Positions 54,757 to 63,685 of a DNA stretch of 64,000 bases are shown piece by piece. The notes beneath the pieces are model-generated. The model was not told the origin of the DNA. It saw only the letters and a program-made list of their open reading frames with translations, and made no database searches. Both the position numbers and the translations under genes were made by a program. Position 1 is the first letter of the stretch. Each line of letters starts with the position of its first letter. Source of the DNA: Rhodospirillum centenum SW (GTDB lineage Bacteria > Pseudomonadota > Alphaproteobacteria > Azospirillales > Azospirillaceae); the NCBI RefSeq assembly GCF_000016185.1, contig NC_011420.2, positions 950,501 to 1,014,500 of the forward strand, in the 5' to 3' direction.

Positions 54757-56895
54757 ATGCGTTCAGCCTTGCGGATGGCCGGCGCCGCCCTGGTGCCGGC
54801 CCTGATGCTCCTGACCCCGGCCCAGGCGCAAGAGGCCGCCGATGCCGGCCCGGTGGAAGAGATCATCATCACCGGGCGCGCCCAGCGGCTCTACCGGGTG
54901 GAGGAGACCAGCATCGGCAAGATGCCGGCCAATGTGCTGGACATTCCCCAGGCGGTGCAGGTCATCAACCAGGAGCTGATCAGCGATCTTGGCGCGCGCA
55001 ACGTCATCGACCTTTACCGCAACATCTCCGGTGTCAGCTATTTCACCTATGGCGGCGTCACCTTCCGGGGCTTCCGGCAGGAGCAGAACTACTATGACGG
55101 TATGCGCGGTGACCCGTTCATCGGCTTCGCGGTGCCGCAGCTCTTCAACATCGAACGGGTGGAAGTGCTGAAGGGACCGGCCGGCATGCTCTACGGCCCG
55201 GCGGCGCCCGGCGGCACCATAAACTACGTCACCAAGGGGCCGACGGAGGACTTCCAGGGCGATGTCCGCCTGACCTTGGGCAATTTCGACCGTATCGGCG
55301 GATCGGCCCAGCTCTCCGGGCCGGCGGATGCGGAGGGTCGCTTCACCTACCGCGTCGGCGCCTTCTACGAGAAGATGGACAGTTTCCGCACCGGCGCCGG
55401 CAGCGACACCAAGGTGGGCGACGCCAGCCTGGGCATCAAGGTGACGGACGATGTGAAGCTGACCCTCCAGGCCATCCGGTTCGATCAGGCGCTGCCGGCC
55501 AACCGCCTGCGCGGTATCCCGGCCAGCGACGACGGCGTCTATCTGGGATCGATCCGGTGGAACCATAACGAACCGACGGATTTCTCCAAGCTGACCTCCA
55601 ACGTGTTGCAGGCCAAGCTGGATGCCCGCCTCACCGATCGCATCCGCCTGGATGCCGGCATCCGCTGGTTCAAGTCCAAGGAGCAGCAGAACTACCATGA
55701 ACCGCGCGGCACCTATGACAGCGACGGCGATGGCGTGCTGGACATGGTGCGGCGGGAATTCCGAGACCAGCGCCGGGAAGGCGATGCGCTGGCCCTGGCC
55801 GCCAATCTGATCGGCGATGCCGAGACGGGCAGCATCCGCCACAGGATTCTGTTCGGTGCCGACTGGTATCGGGAGGATTCGCTGCTGCTGAGCCGCATCG
55901 CCCCGACCCGGGCCTCCAGGGGACCCGTTCCCGATGCCAGCCTGACCAACCGCGTCTACGGCCTGACTTCGGCAGCCGATTACGCCAGCTACTTCGCCAC
56001 CCGCCCCTATACCCGCACCGACACCCGCGCGGAGCGCGAGGGCGTCTATCTCCAGGACCAGATCAGCCTGACCGAGCAGTGGGACGTGGTGGCCGGCCTG
56101 CGCTATGACCACTTCACGGATACGAACCGGGTCAACGACACCGATTATGCCGACGGGGATTATTCCTGGCGGGCCGGGCTGATCTACAAGCCCGTGGAGG
56201 ATGTCTCGGTCTATGCGAGCTGGTCCACCAGCTTCGAACCGCAGTCGGTGGCCAACCAGGACGGGAGCGCCGGCGGGCCGTTCGACCCGGTCACCGGCGA
56301 GCAGGTGGAAGCGGGCGTGAAGACGGCCCTGCTGGGCGGTCGCATCCAGGCCAACGCCGCCGTCTACCGCATCGTGCGGGAGAACATGCTCCAGACCGAC
56401 ACGACCAGACCCCCGGTCAATGGCGTCAACCCGCTCGCCCCCATCGGGGAGGTGACGTCCAAGGGCTTCGAACTGGACCTGTCCACCGACATCACCCCCG
56501 ACTGGGTGTTCACCGCCAACTACGGCTACAACGACACCAGGATCACCGGCAGCGTGCCGGGTCAGAGCCTGACCAACGCGGTCGGCGACCGCTTCGCCAA
56601 CGCGCCGCGCAACAAGGTCGGTTTCTGGACCCGCTATCAGGTGCAGGAGATCAACACCGCCTTCGCGTTCGGCGGTGAATACGTTTCCCGTCGGCTCAGC
56701 CTGTCGGGCCAGACGGTGAAGCCCTATACGATCTTCGATGCCTCCATCATCACCGATCTGGGGTTTGCCGAGGCCATGTTCCGGGTGAAGAACATCTTCG
56801 ACAAGGAATATGCTGCCTCGGGCTTCACCGTGCATAACGGCCACTTCCCCGGTGAGCCGCGCACCTGGTTCATCGAGCTGCGCAAGCAGTTCTGA
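54757..56895 (+). CDS. TonB-dependent siderophore receptor
   Basis: A 712-residue outer-membrane protein. A signal peptide (to about residue 25, PAQAQ) is followed by a TonB-box-like VEEIIITGRAQ, the plug domain (VLDIPQAVQVINQELISDLG, FRGFRQEQNYYDGMRG, VEVLKGPAGMLYGPAAPGGT) and a 22-strand barrel ending in the C-terminal phenylalanine of IELRKQF. It should import ferric siderophores with TonB energy. It begins the host flank right of the island. A Fur-like box precedes it, and the PepSY gene overlaps its stop by one base. Confidence 0.94.
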   Translation: MRSALRMAGAALVPALMLLTPAQAQEAADAGPVEEIIITGRAQRLYRVEETSIGKMPANVLDIPQAVQVINQELISDLGARNVIDLYRNISGVSYFTYGGVTFRGFRQEQNYYDGMRGDPFIGFAVPQLFNIERVEVLKGPAGMLYGPAAPGGTINYVTKGPTEDFQGDVRLTLGNFDRIGGSAQLSGPADAEGRFTYRVGAFYEKMDSFRTGAGSDTKVGDASLGIKVTDDVKLTLQAIRFDQALPANRLRGIPASDDGVYLGSIRWNHNEPTDFSKLTSNVLQAKLDARLTDRIRLDAGIRWFKSKEQQNYHEPRGTYDSDGDGVLDMVRREFRDQRREGDALALAANLIGDAETGSIRHRILFGADWYREDSLLLSRIAPTRASRGPVPDASLTNRVYGLTSAADYASYFATRPYTRTDTRAEREGVYLQDQISLTEQWDVVAGLRYDHFTDTNRVNDTDYADGDYSWRAGLIYKPVEDVSVYASWSTSFEPQSVANQDGSAGGPFDPVTGEQVEAGVKTALLGGRIQANAAVYRIVRENMLQTDTTRPPVNGVNPLAPIGEVTSKGFELDLSTDITPDWVFTANYGYNDTRITGSVPGQSLTNAVGDRFANAPRNKVGFWTRYQVQEINTAFAFGGEYVSRRLSLSGQTVKPYTIFDASIITDLGFAEAMFRVKNIFDKEYAASGFTVHNGHFPGEPRTWFIELRKQF

Positions 56896-58091
56896 TGGCA
56901 GCCAAGGGCCGATCCTTCTGGTGGTCCGTCCATGCCTGGGCGGGGTTGAAGCTCAGCCTGTTCATGGGCTTCATCCTGGCCACCGGCACGCTGGCCGTGT
57001 TCGCGCATGAGCTGGACTGGCTGGTGACGCCGTCGATGCGGGTGATGCCGCACGATGCGGCACCGGCAAGCTGGGGCCAGCTGGCCGACGGCGCCCTCCG
57101 GGCCGTGCCGGGCGCCCGGTTGGCCAGTCTCTACGCCCCGATCCATCCCGGCTTCGCCGCCGAAGCCTGGATGGACGCGGGCGGGCCGCGCATGGTGCGG
57201 GTGCATCTGGACCCCGGTACGGGGGCGGTCACCGGCACCGCCCCCTGGTACAACATCCACCGCTTCCTGCGGGAGACGCACCGGCACCTGATGCTGCCGG
57301 TGAAGATCGGCGTCCCCATCGTCTGCACCCTGGCCCTGCTGCTGGTCGCATCGCTGGTCAGCGGCATCGTCACCTACAAGAAATGGTGGCGCGGTTTCTT
57401 CAGGCGTCCGCGCGGTGGGGACGGGCGGCGGCTGGCCGGCGACCTGCACCGGCTGGCGGGGCTGTGGAGCCTGTGGTTCACCGCCCTGATCGCCGTGACC
57501 GGCCTCTGGTATCTGGTGGAATCGCTGGGCGGCGACGCGCCGGACCAGCCGCATCCCCCGGTGCTGGCCACCCCGTCTCCTGCCATCGACGGGGCGGCCC
57601 TTGACCGGCTGGTGGCGGCGGGGCTGGCAGCCTTTCCGGGGCTGGAGATCCGCGAAATCCGCTTTCCCACGCCCAAGGGCGACCGGGGGCTGGTGCTGAT
57701 GGGGCAGGCCGATGCCTGGCTGGTGCGCGACCGCGCCAACGCTGTCTGGCTGGACCCGGCCGGCGGCACGGTGCGGCTGGTGACGAAGGGGGAGGACCTG
57801 TCCCTTCACCAGCGCATCTCCGAAATGGCTGACCCGCTCCATTTCGGCACGCTGGGCGGCTTCGCCACCAAGATCATCTGGTTCGTCGCCGGACTGGCCC
57901 TGACCGCGCTGTCGGTCACCGGCGTGATGATCTACAGCCTGCGCCTGCATGGTGCCCGCGGGAACCCGGCCCCGAGCGCCAAGGGCTGGGTCCGGGCCTG
58001 GCGCGGCATGGGCGTGTGGGCCTATCCGGCCCTGGGTCTGGTGCTGCTGTCCCTGGTCCTGACGCCGGGGGCGATCCTGGCGGCGGGATGA
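56895..58091 (+). CDS. PepSY-associated TM protein (iron uptake accessory)
   Basis: A 398-residue membrane protein with four helices (about residues 20-45, 138-160, 190-215 and 335-360, plus a final one) and periplasmic PepSY-type regions. Typical segments are WWSVHAWAGLKLSLFMGFIL, HRFLRETHRHLMLPVKIG and LHRLAGLWSLWFTALIAVTG. Proteins of this family sit behind siderophore receptors and are thought to reduce the ferric siderophore at the inner membrane. The start overlaps the receptor stop (TGATG), so translation is coupled. Confidence 0.9.
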   Translation: MAAKGRSFWWSVHAWAGLKLSLFMGFILATGTLAVFAHELDWLVTPSMRVMPHDAAPASWGQLADGALRAVPGARLASLYAPIHPGFAAEAWMDAGGPRMVRVHLDPGTGAVTGTAPWYNIHRFLRETHRHLMLPVKIGVPIVCTLALLLVASLVSGIVTYKKWWRGFFRRPRGGDGRRLAGDLHRLAGLWSLWFTALIAVTGLWYLVESLGGDAPDQPHPPVLATPSPAIDGAALDRLVAAGLAAFPGLEIREIRFPTPKGDRGLVLMGQADAWLVRDRANAVWLDPAGGTVRLVTKGEDLSLHQRISEMADPLHFGTLGGFATKIIWFVAGLALTALSVTGVMIYSLRLHGARGNPAPSAKGWVRAWRGMGVWAYPALGLVLLSLVLTPGAILAAG

Positions 58092-58122
58092 CGGGCATCG
58101 GCATCCGTCGCCGGGGCCCGCG

Positions 58123-59031
58123 TCAGGGCGGCGGGCCCCGCCGCTCGGCGGCGATCCCCGCCAGGAAGGCGCGGTAGGCGGCGACCACCGCGGCCGGCGC
58201 TTCCACCTGCGGGTAGTGCCCGATGCGGGACAGTTCGGTGATGGGGGCGTCGGCGCGCACCAGCTCGCGGTAGCGGGCCACCATGTGGGCGCCGGACACC
58301 GGGTCGGCCGAGCCGTTGATGAGCTGCACCGGGCAGCAGGCCTCACGCAGCGCGTCCAGCCAACGCTCCCGGTGGGCGCGGCGCTCGGCCATGTAGCCGA
58401 TCAGCTTGTGGAAGACGATGCGGCCGCCGTCGTGGCTGATCAGCGACCAGAAGGCGTCGATCTCCGCCGCCGACGGTTTCGTCTCCGGCCCGAACACGGC
58501 GGAGAAGCTGCGGGCGAAGGAGTCCCGGCCCAGCACGGCGGAGAGCAGCGGCCCCAGCGGGCCGGCCAGCAGCTTCTGGACCGTCCGCGCCCGGTGCGAC
58601 TCCGGGAACAGTCCCCCGTTCAGGAAGCAGACGGACAGCCATTGGCGCTCCGCCGCCGGGCGGGCGTTCTGCCGGGCCAGCATCTCCTGAGCCACCGTGT
58701 CTCCGTAGTCGTGCGCCAGCACATGGAAGCGGCGCAGGCCCAGGCGGCGGACCAGATCCTCGCAGATGTCCGCCTGCTCCATCATGGAATAGGCGTGCCG
58801 GCGCGGCTTGGCGGACCAGCCGAAGCCCAGCAGGTCCGGTGCCACCAGCCGGTGGTCGCACGACAGGTCGGGCCAGATGCCCGTCCAGTCCCAGCTTGAG
58901 GTGGGAAAGCCGTGGATCAGCAGGATCGCCGGGCGGTCCGTGTCCTCCGGCGCACTGTCCACATGGAAGATGCGGTGGCCGGCGCAGTCGGCCATGCTCC
59001 CGGCGGCGCGCCAGGCGGCGACGTCCAGCAT
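58123..59031 (-). CDS. alpha/beta hydrolase (epoxide hydrolase / dehalogenase-like)
   Basis: A 302-residue enzyme. It has ILLIHGFPTSSWDWTGIWPD for the oxyanion hole, LVAPDLLGFGWSAKP, the nucleophile elbow LAHDYGDTVAQE with aspartate, INGSADPVSGAHM and the catalytic histidine in LSRIGHYPQVEAP. The substrate is unknown. It is convergent with the PepSY gene and not related closely to the hydrolase at 36472-37437. Confidence 0.9.
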   Translation of the reverse strand: MLDVAAWRAAGSMADCAGHRIFHVDSAPEDTDRPAILLIHGFPTSSWDWTGIWPDLSCDHRLVAPDLLGFGWSAKPRRHAYSMMEQADICEDLVRRLGLRRFHVLAHDYGDTVAQEMLARQNARPAAERQWLSVCFLNGGLFPESHRARTVQKLLAGPLGPLLSAVLGRDSFARSFSAVFGPETKPSAAEIDAFWSLISHDGGRIVFHKLIGYMAERRAHRERWLDALREACCPVQLINGSADPVSGAHMVARYRELVRADAPITELSRIGHYPQVEAPAAVVAAYRAFLAGIAAERRGPPP

Positions 59032-59149
59032 TCCGTGTCTCCTCCCCAGGGGCGCTCTCGCGCGGCGCCTCTGCGGGGTGGGAGGCTACTCTGCGGGGGC
59101 GGTCTGACCAAGCGCCCCGGCCGCGGAGCACCGTAGGGCGGTCGAGCCG

Positions 59150-59356
59150 CTACCGCCGCAGTTCCTGCTTCAGCCAGGCGCGGAACCGGCCCAGCCGGGT
59201 GCCGTCGTGGCCGGGCCAGCCGGCGCGCCGGGCGCTCTCCTCCGCTTCCGATTCGGTGCGGGCATAGCAGACGATGCAGGTCCGGCTGCCGTCCGGTGCC
59301 AGCCAGCGGAACTCGAAGGGGCGGACATCGGGGGGCGGGGGGGCGGTGCTGTCCAT
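59150..59356 (-). CDS. small protein of unknown function (68 aa)
   Basis: Not recognised. FEFRWLAPDGSRTCIVCYAR contains a CxxC pair, followed by TESEAEESARRAGWPGHDGT. The length and the CxxC suggest a small metal- or redox-active protein, but this is speculative. Confidence 0.5.
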   Translation of the reverse strand: MDSTAPPPPDVRPFEFRWLAPDGSRTCIVCYARTESEAEESARRAGWPGHDGTRLGRFRAWLKQELRR

Positions 59357-59499
59357 GGGATCGGGTCCGGGGCGGTGCTGGTCCGGAGGAGGGCCGGAGC
59401 GGAAAGGCGGGGCGGGCCGCGGTTTCCGTCCCTTCGGCCTTTTTCACAGCCTACCCTGCCTTCTACAGTGTCGCCGGTCCACCGACAGGGATACCCCTC

Positions 59500-60537
59500 A
59501 TGCTCGGCCTGCTGCTCTCGCCCTTCCGCTGGGCGTTCAAGATCGTCACCTTCGTGATCGTCGCCGGGGTGCTCATGCTTCTGCTGCTGCCCGTGGCCTT
59601 CGATGTCGAGGCGGCGGCAGCCGGCTTCATCGCCCGGTTGAACCAGGTCGAGCTGAAGGACCTTCAGGTCTCGGCCACGCCGGTCTCGGCGGCGGGGTTG
59701 CCGCCCAACGTGCGGTTCCGCGACATCCGGATCGCCCGCCAGGCTCGTACTGCCCGGCCGTCCTTGGAGGCGGAGGAGGCGGTGCTGCGGGTGGATACGG
59801 CGGCCAGCCTTGCCGCCGGGCATATGGTCCTGGTGGCGGAAATCCGCGATCCCGTGATCCACGCCGACCGGCCCTTCAGTCTGGCGCAGCTCTCCGCCGC
59901 CCTGACGGGGGCGCTCGGCGTCGCCACCGGGGTGACGCTGGTCGGCGGGCAGGTCGTCGGGGGCGGCGTCGAGGTGGTGGATCTCGGCAACACCACGGTG
60001 CAGGTCCCCCCGGCGACACCGCCGGGGGCCGGCGGCGGCCAGACGGGCGGGAGCGGCTCGACCCCCGGGGCGGCGGTGCCGGTCATCGGTACGATCATCG
60101 GCTCCGTCGTCGGCCCCGTGATCGGTGGCGGGCCGGGGGCTCCGGGAGCGGTGGCGCCGGGCGGTCCGGGTCCGGGCGGTCCGGGTCCGGGGGGCGTTGT
60201 CCCGGGCGGTGGCACCGGCGGCTCCGGTGGTTCCGGCGGTGGCAGCACTGGGGGCGGGTCTCCGGGCGGTCCTGGCGGCTCCGGCGGCGGTGGCACTGGG
60301 GGCGGCGGTGGCTGGCCCGGCGGGGGCTCCCCGGGTGGCACCGGAGGCGGCAGCGGTGGCGGCGGGTCTCCGGGCGGGACGGGTGGTTCCGGTGGGGGGA
60401 ACGGTGGTGGCGGCTGGCCCGGTGGCGGCTTGCCGGGGGGCGGTTCCGGTGGCGGGAGCGGACCCGGCCCGCAACCTCCCGCCACGCCGGTGCCCGGACA
60501 GCCGGGCCTGTGCTACTGCCCCTGCACCCTGCCTTGA
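59500..60537 (+). CDS. membrane-anchored glycine-rich protein with C-terminal cysteine cluster
   Basis: A 345-residue protein I do not recognise. One N-terminal helix (about 12-34) is followed by a compact domain of about 140 residues (ARLNQVELKDLQVSATPVSA, LPPNVRFRDIRIARQART, MVLVAEIRDPVIHADRPFSL) that resembles lipid-transfer AsmA-type domains in style only. From about residue 175 to 330 it is almost only Gly, Ser, Pro and Thr with recurring GGSGG, GGGSPGG and GGGGWPGG units. It ends in PGLCYCPCTLP with three cysteines. The 3' end overlaps the opposing permease gene by 25 bp. Confidence 0.75.
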   Translation: MLGLLLSPFRWAFKIVTFVIVAGVLMLLLLPVAFDVEAAAAGFIARLNQVELKDLQVSATPVSAAGLPPNVRFRDIRIARQARTARPSLEAEEAVLRVDTAASLAAGHMVLVAEIRDPVIHADRPFSLAQLSAALTGALGVATGVTLVGGQVVGGGVEVVDLGNTTVQVPPATPPGAGGGQTGGSGSTPGAAVPVIGTIIGSVVGPVIGGGPGAPGAVAPGGPGPGGPGPGGVVPGGGTGGSGGSGGGSTGGGSPGGPGGSGGGGTGGGGGWPGGGSPGGTGGGSGGGGSPGGTGGSGGGNGGGGWPGGGLPGGGSGGGSGPGPQPPATPVPGQPGLCYCPCTLP

Positions 60538-61922
60538 GCCGCCTCCCGGGAGGTCTCTGACCCGGGCAGGCGGCGGCGCGTGCTCCGTTCCAGCAGGATG
60601 CAGAGCAGCAGGGCGGGGATGCCGATGGCGGCCGTTCCGGCGAAGAACAGGGCATAGGCCGTCAGCGTGTCGTGGCCGGTCTTCAGCAGCTCCACCGCCC
60701 CGCCGGAGAAGCCCTTCAGGAACTTGCCGAGCAGCGCGTAGAAGGAACTCAGCAGCGCGTACTGCGTCGCCGTGTAGCCGACGCTGGTCAGGCTGGACAT
60801 GTAGGCGACCAGGGCCGTGCCGGCGAACCCGGTCGCCAGATTGTCCACCGCCATGGCAATGGCGAAGGCGGTCGGGTCCGGTCCCGTCAGCGCCAGCAGC
60901 GAGAAGGCGAGGTTCGACCCCGGTCCGACCACGGCGCCGATCAGCAGGGTGCGCCCGAAGCCCAGTTTCACCGCGCTGATGCCGCCCACGGCGACCCCGA
61001 CGACCGACGCCCAGAGCCCGATCGTGGCCCGCACCGACCCGACCACCTCCTTGGTCAGGCCCAGATCGACATAGAACGGGTTCGCCATCGGCCCCATGAC
61101 GAAATCGGCCAGCCGGTACAGGCTGATCGCGGCCAGCATCAGCAGCGCCAGCTCGCCATGGGTCCGGAAGAAGGCGACGAACGGGCCGACCACCGCGTCG
61201 ATGAGGCCGCGCGGACTCCACAGCGGCGGCGTGGTGGTCGCCGTCGCCACTCCGGCCCGGGCCGGCTCCGTTGCTGCCAGCGTGGCGCCGATACCGACGG
61301 CCATCGCCAGTCCCATCGCCAGATAGGAACCGGGCCAGCCGATCTGCCCGGCCAGGATCAGGATCAGCGCATCCGTCAGCAGGAGCGCCCCGCGGTAGCC
61401 GAGCTGGTAGGCCGCCGTCAGCAGCCCCAGCTCCTCCTTGTCGTCGGCGGTTTCGATCCTCCAGGCGTCCACCACCACGTCCTGCGTGGCCGAGGCGAAG
61501 GCCGCCAGCAGGGCGAACCCCGCCAGCGCCGCCAGCCCGCCGCCGGGGCCGGTGGCGGCGATGCCGGCCAGACCGACGGCGACTAGGATCTGTGCCGTCA
61601 GCATCCAGCCGCGGCGCCGGCCCAGCAGCCGGCCCAGAAGGGGCGCGTCCAGTCTGTCGATCAGCGGTGCCCAGAGGAACTTGAAGGAGTAGGCGAGGCC
61701 GACCCAGGACAGGAAGCCGATGGCCGTCAGTTCGACCCCGCCCTCGCGCAGCCAGAAACCCAGCGTGTTGCCGGTCAGCATGAAGGGCAGACCGGAGGAG
61801 AAGCCCAGCAGCAGCATCACCGCCACCCGCGGCCGGCGGAGCGCGCGCAGCACGTCGCGCCAACCCGTCGCGGGCGGCCGGGGGGCGGCCGTTCCGGCCG
61901 GGGCGGGGGAGAGCGAAGCCAT
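60513..61922 (-). CDS. AmpG-like MFS permease
   Basis: A 469-residue integral membrane protein with at least 12 helices. The AmpG group features are LLLGFSSGLPFMLTGNTLGF, FLSWVGLAYSFKFLWAPLID, LLAAFASATQDVVVDAWRIE and YMSSLTSVGYTATQYALLSS. AmpG imports GlcNAc-anhydroMurNAc peptides from the periplasm for cell-wall recycling. The frame runs further upstream without a start of similarity, so the ATG ending at 61922 is chosen. No ampC or ampR is near. Confidence 0.9.
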   Translation of the reverse strand: MASLSPAPAGTAAPRPPATGWRDVLRALRRPRVAVMLLLGFSSGLPFMLTGNTLGFWLREGGVELTAIGFLSWVGLAYSFKFLWAPLIDRLDAPLLGRLLGRRRGWMLTAQILVAVGLAGIAATGPGGGLAALAGFALLAAFASATQDVVVDAWRIETADDKEELGLLTAAYQLGYRGALLLTDALILILAGQIGWPGSYLAMGLAMAVGIGATLAATEPARAGVATATTTPPLWSPRGLIDAVVGPFVAFFRTHGELALLMLAAISLYRLADFVMGPMANPFYVDLGLTKEVVGSVRATIGLWASVVGVAVGGISAVKLGFGRTLLIGAVVGPGSNLAFSLLALTGPDPTAFAIAMAVDNLATGFAGTALVAYMSSLTSVGYTATQYALLSSFYALLGKFLKGFSGGAVELLKTGHDTLTAYALFFAGTAAIGIPALLLCILLERSTRRRLPGSETSREAAQGRVQGQ

Positions 61923-62183
61923 GGGGTACAGGGGTCTCTGGGGCTGTGCGGTACGCGGCAGGGGGGAACCGGCCGGGCCTGCGGGGCTGCCCTTGCGGGT
62001 TCTGCTGCGGCGGGCGGCGGAGTATAATGACCCCCGCCGGCAGAGGGTGAGCAAATTGCGTACCTTTGTTGCGTGCGGCACCATGGGCGGGACTGGAAAC
62101 GTCCGGTGCATGCGCGTAGAAAGGCGGGCGCGATGACAGGACTGGCAGCGTCGTCCGGCGCGCGGTCCGGGAAGAGGTGTGAG

Positions 62184-63593
62184 ATGGCGACGGAGACTGC
62201 GATGGGCACGGGTGGACGCTGGACGCCGGAGAGCTGGCGCGCGAAGCCGGCCATGCAGATGCCCACCTATCCCGATCCGGCGAAGCTTCAGGCCGCCGCG
62301 GCGCGGCTCGCCGGGTATCCGCCGCTGGTCTTCGCCGGCGAGGCGCGCAGCCTCAAGGAATGCCTGGGCCGTGCCACGCAGGGGCAGGCCTTCCTGCTCC
62401 AGGGCGGCGACTGTGCCGAGAGCTTCTCGGAGTTCCACCCGAACAACATCCGCGACACCTTCCGGGTGCTGTTGCAGATGGCGATCGTTCTGACCTTCGG
62501 CGGCGCCACGCCGGTGGTGAAGGTCGGCCGCATGGCCGGGCAGTTCGCCAAGCCCCGCTCCGCCGACATGGAGGTGGTGGACGGGGTGGAGCTGCCGGCC
62601 TACCGCGGCGACATCATCAACGGCTTCGACTTCACGCCCGAGGCGCGGGTCCCCGATCCCGACCGCATGGTGCAGGCCTACAACCAGTCGGCCGCGACCC
62701 TGAACCTGCTGCGGGCCTTCGCCCAGGGCGGCTATGCCGATCTGCACAAGGTCCACCAGTGGACCCTGGGGTTCGTGGAGAAGAGCCCGCAGGGCGAGCG
62801 TTACCGCGATCTGGCCGGCCGGCTGGACGAGGCGCTGGCCTTCATGGCCGCCTGCGGCATCACCGGCGCCACCACGCCGCAGATCCGCGAGACGGAGTTC
62901 TTCACCAGCCATGAGGCGCTGCTGCTGCCTTATGAGCAGGCGCTGACCCGGATCGACAGCACGACGGGCGACTGGTACGCCGTCTCGGCCCACATGCTCT
63001 GGGTCGGCGACCGCACCCGCCAGCCGGACGGCGCGCACATCGAATATCTGCGCGGCATCCGCAACCCGCTGGGGCTGAAGTGCGGCCCGTCGCTGGACCC
63101 GGACGAACTGATCCGGCTGATCGACCTGCTGAACCCGGCGGATGAGCCCGGCCGCCTGACCCTGATCTGCCGCATGGGGCACGACAAGGTGGAGGACAAG
63201 CTGCCCGCCCTGGTCCGCAAGGTGAAGCGGGAAGGGCGCACGGTGGTCTGGTCCTGCGATCCCATGCACGGCAATACGATCAAGTCCTCCACCGGCTTCA
63301 AGACGCGCCCCTTCGACCGCGTGCTGGCCGAGGTGCGGGGCTTCTTCGAGGTCTGCCGCACCGAGGACGTGCATCCCGGCGGCGTGCATTTCGAGATGAC
63401 GGGCCAGGACGTCACCGAATGCACCGGCGGCGCCCAGGCGATCACGGAGCATTCGCTGGCCCTGCGCTATCACACGGCCTGCGACCCGCGCCTGAACGCC
63501 AGCCAGTCCCTGGAACTGGCCTTCCTGGTGGCGGAAGAACTGAAGCGGACGCGCCGGGGACTGAAACTGTCGCAGCAGGCCGCGGCCGAATAA
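62184..63593 (+). CDS. 3-deoxy-7-phosphoheptulonate synthase, class II
   Basis: A 469-residue class II DAHP synthase, the plant-like type common in alphaproteobacteria. It condenses phosphoenolpyruvate and erythrose 4-phosphate, the first step of aromatic amino acid synthesis. Signatures are [15 protein letters not shown] with the metal-binding cysteine, [18 protein letters not shown], the [20 protein letters not shown] segment, [18 protein letters not shown] and [18 protein letters not shown]. The ATG 62184 follows GAAGAGGTGTGAG; two other in-frame ATGs (62133 and 62202) are less likely. aroQ of the same pathway lies far away at 29.4 kb. Confidence 0.95.
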   Translation: MATETAMGTGGRWTPESWRAKPAMQMPTYPDPAKLQAAAARLAGYPPLVFAGEARSLKECLGRATQGQAFLLQGGDCAESFSEFHPNNIRDTFRVLLQMAIVLTFGGATPVVKVGRMAGQFAKPRSADMEVVDGVELPAYRGDIINGFDFTPEARVPDPDRMVQAYNQSAATLNLLRAFAQGGYADLHKVHQWTLGFVEKSPQGERYRDLAGRLDEALAFMAACGITGATTPQIRETEFFTSHEALLLPYEQALTRIDSTTGDWYAVSAHMLWVGDRTRQPDGAHIEYLRGIRNPLGLKCGPSLDPDELIRLIDLLNPADEPGRLTLICRMGHDKVEDKLPALVRKVKREGRTVVWSCDPMHGNTIKSSTGFKTRPFDRVLAEVRGFFEVCRTEDVHPGGVHFEMTGQDVTECTGGAQAITEHSLALRYHTACDPRLNASQSLELAFLVAEELKRTRRGLKLSQQAAAE

Positions 63594-63685
63594 GAAAACG
63601 AATAAGAGCGCACATCCAATAGCTTGACCTGTACCCCTCCGGATCGGAAGCTCGCTCCCGGGTCCCATCTGCGAGCGAGTCTTCC

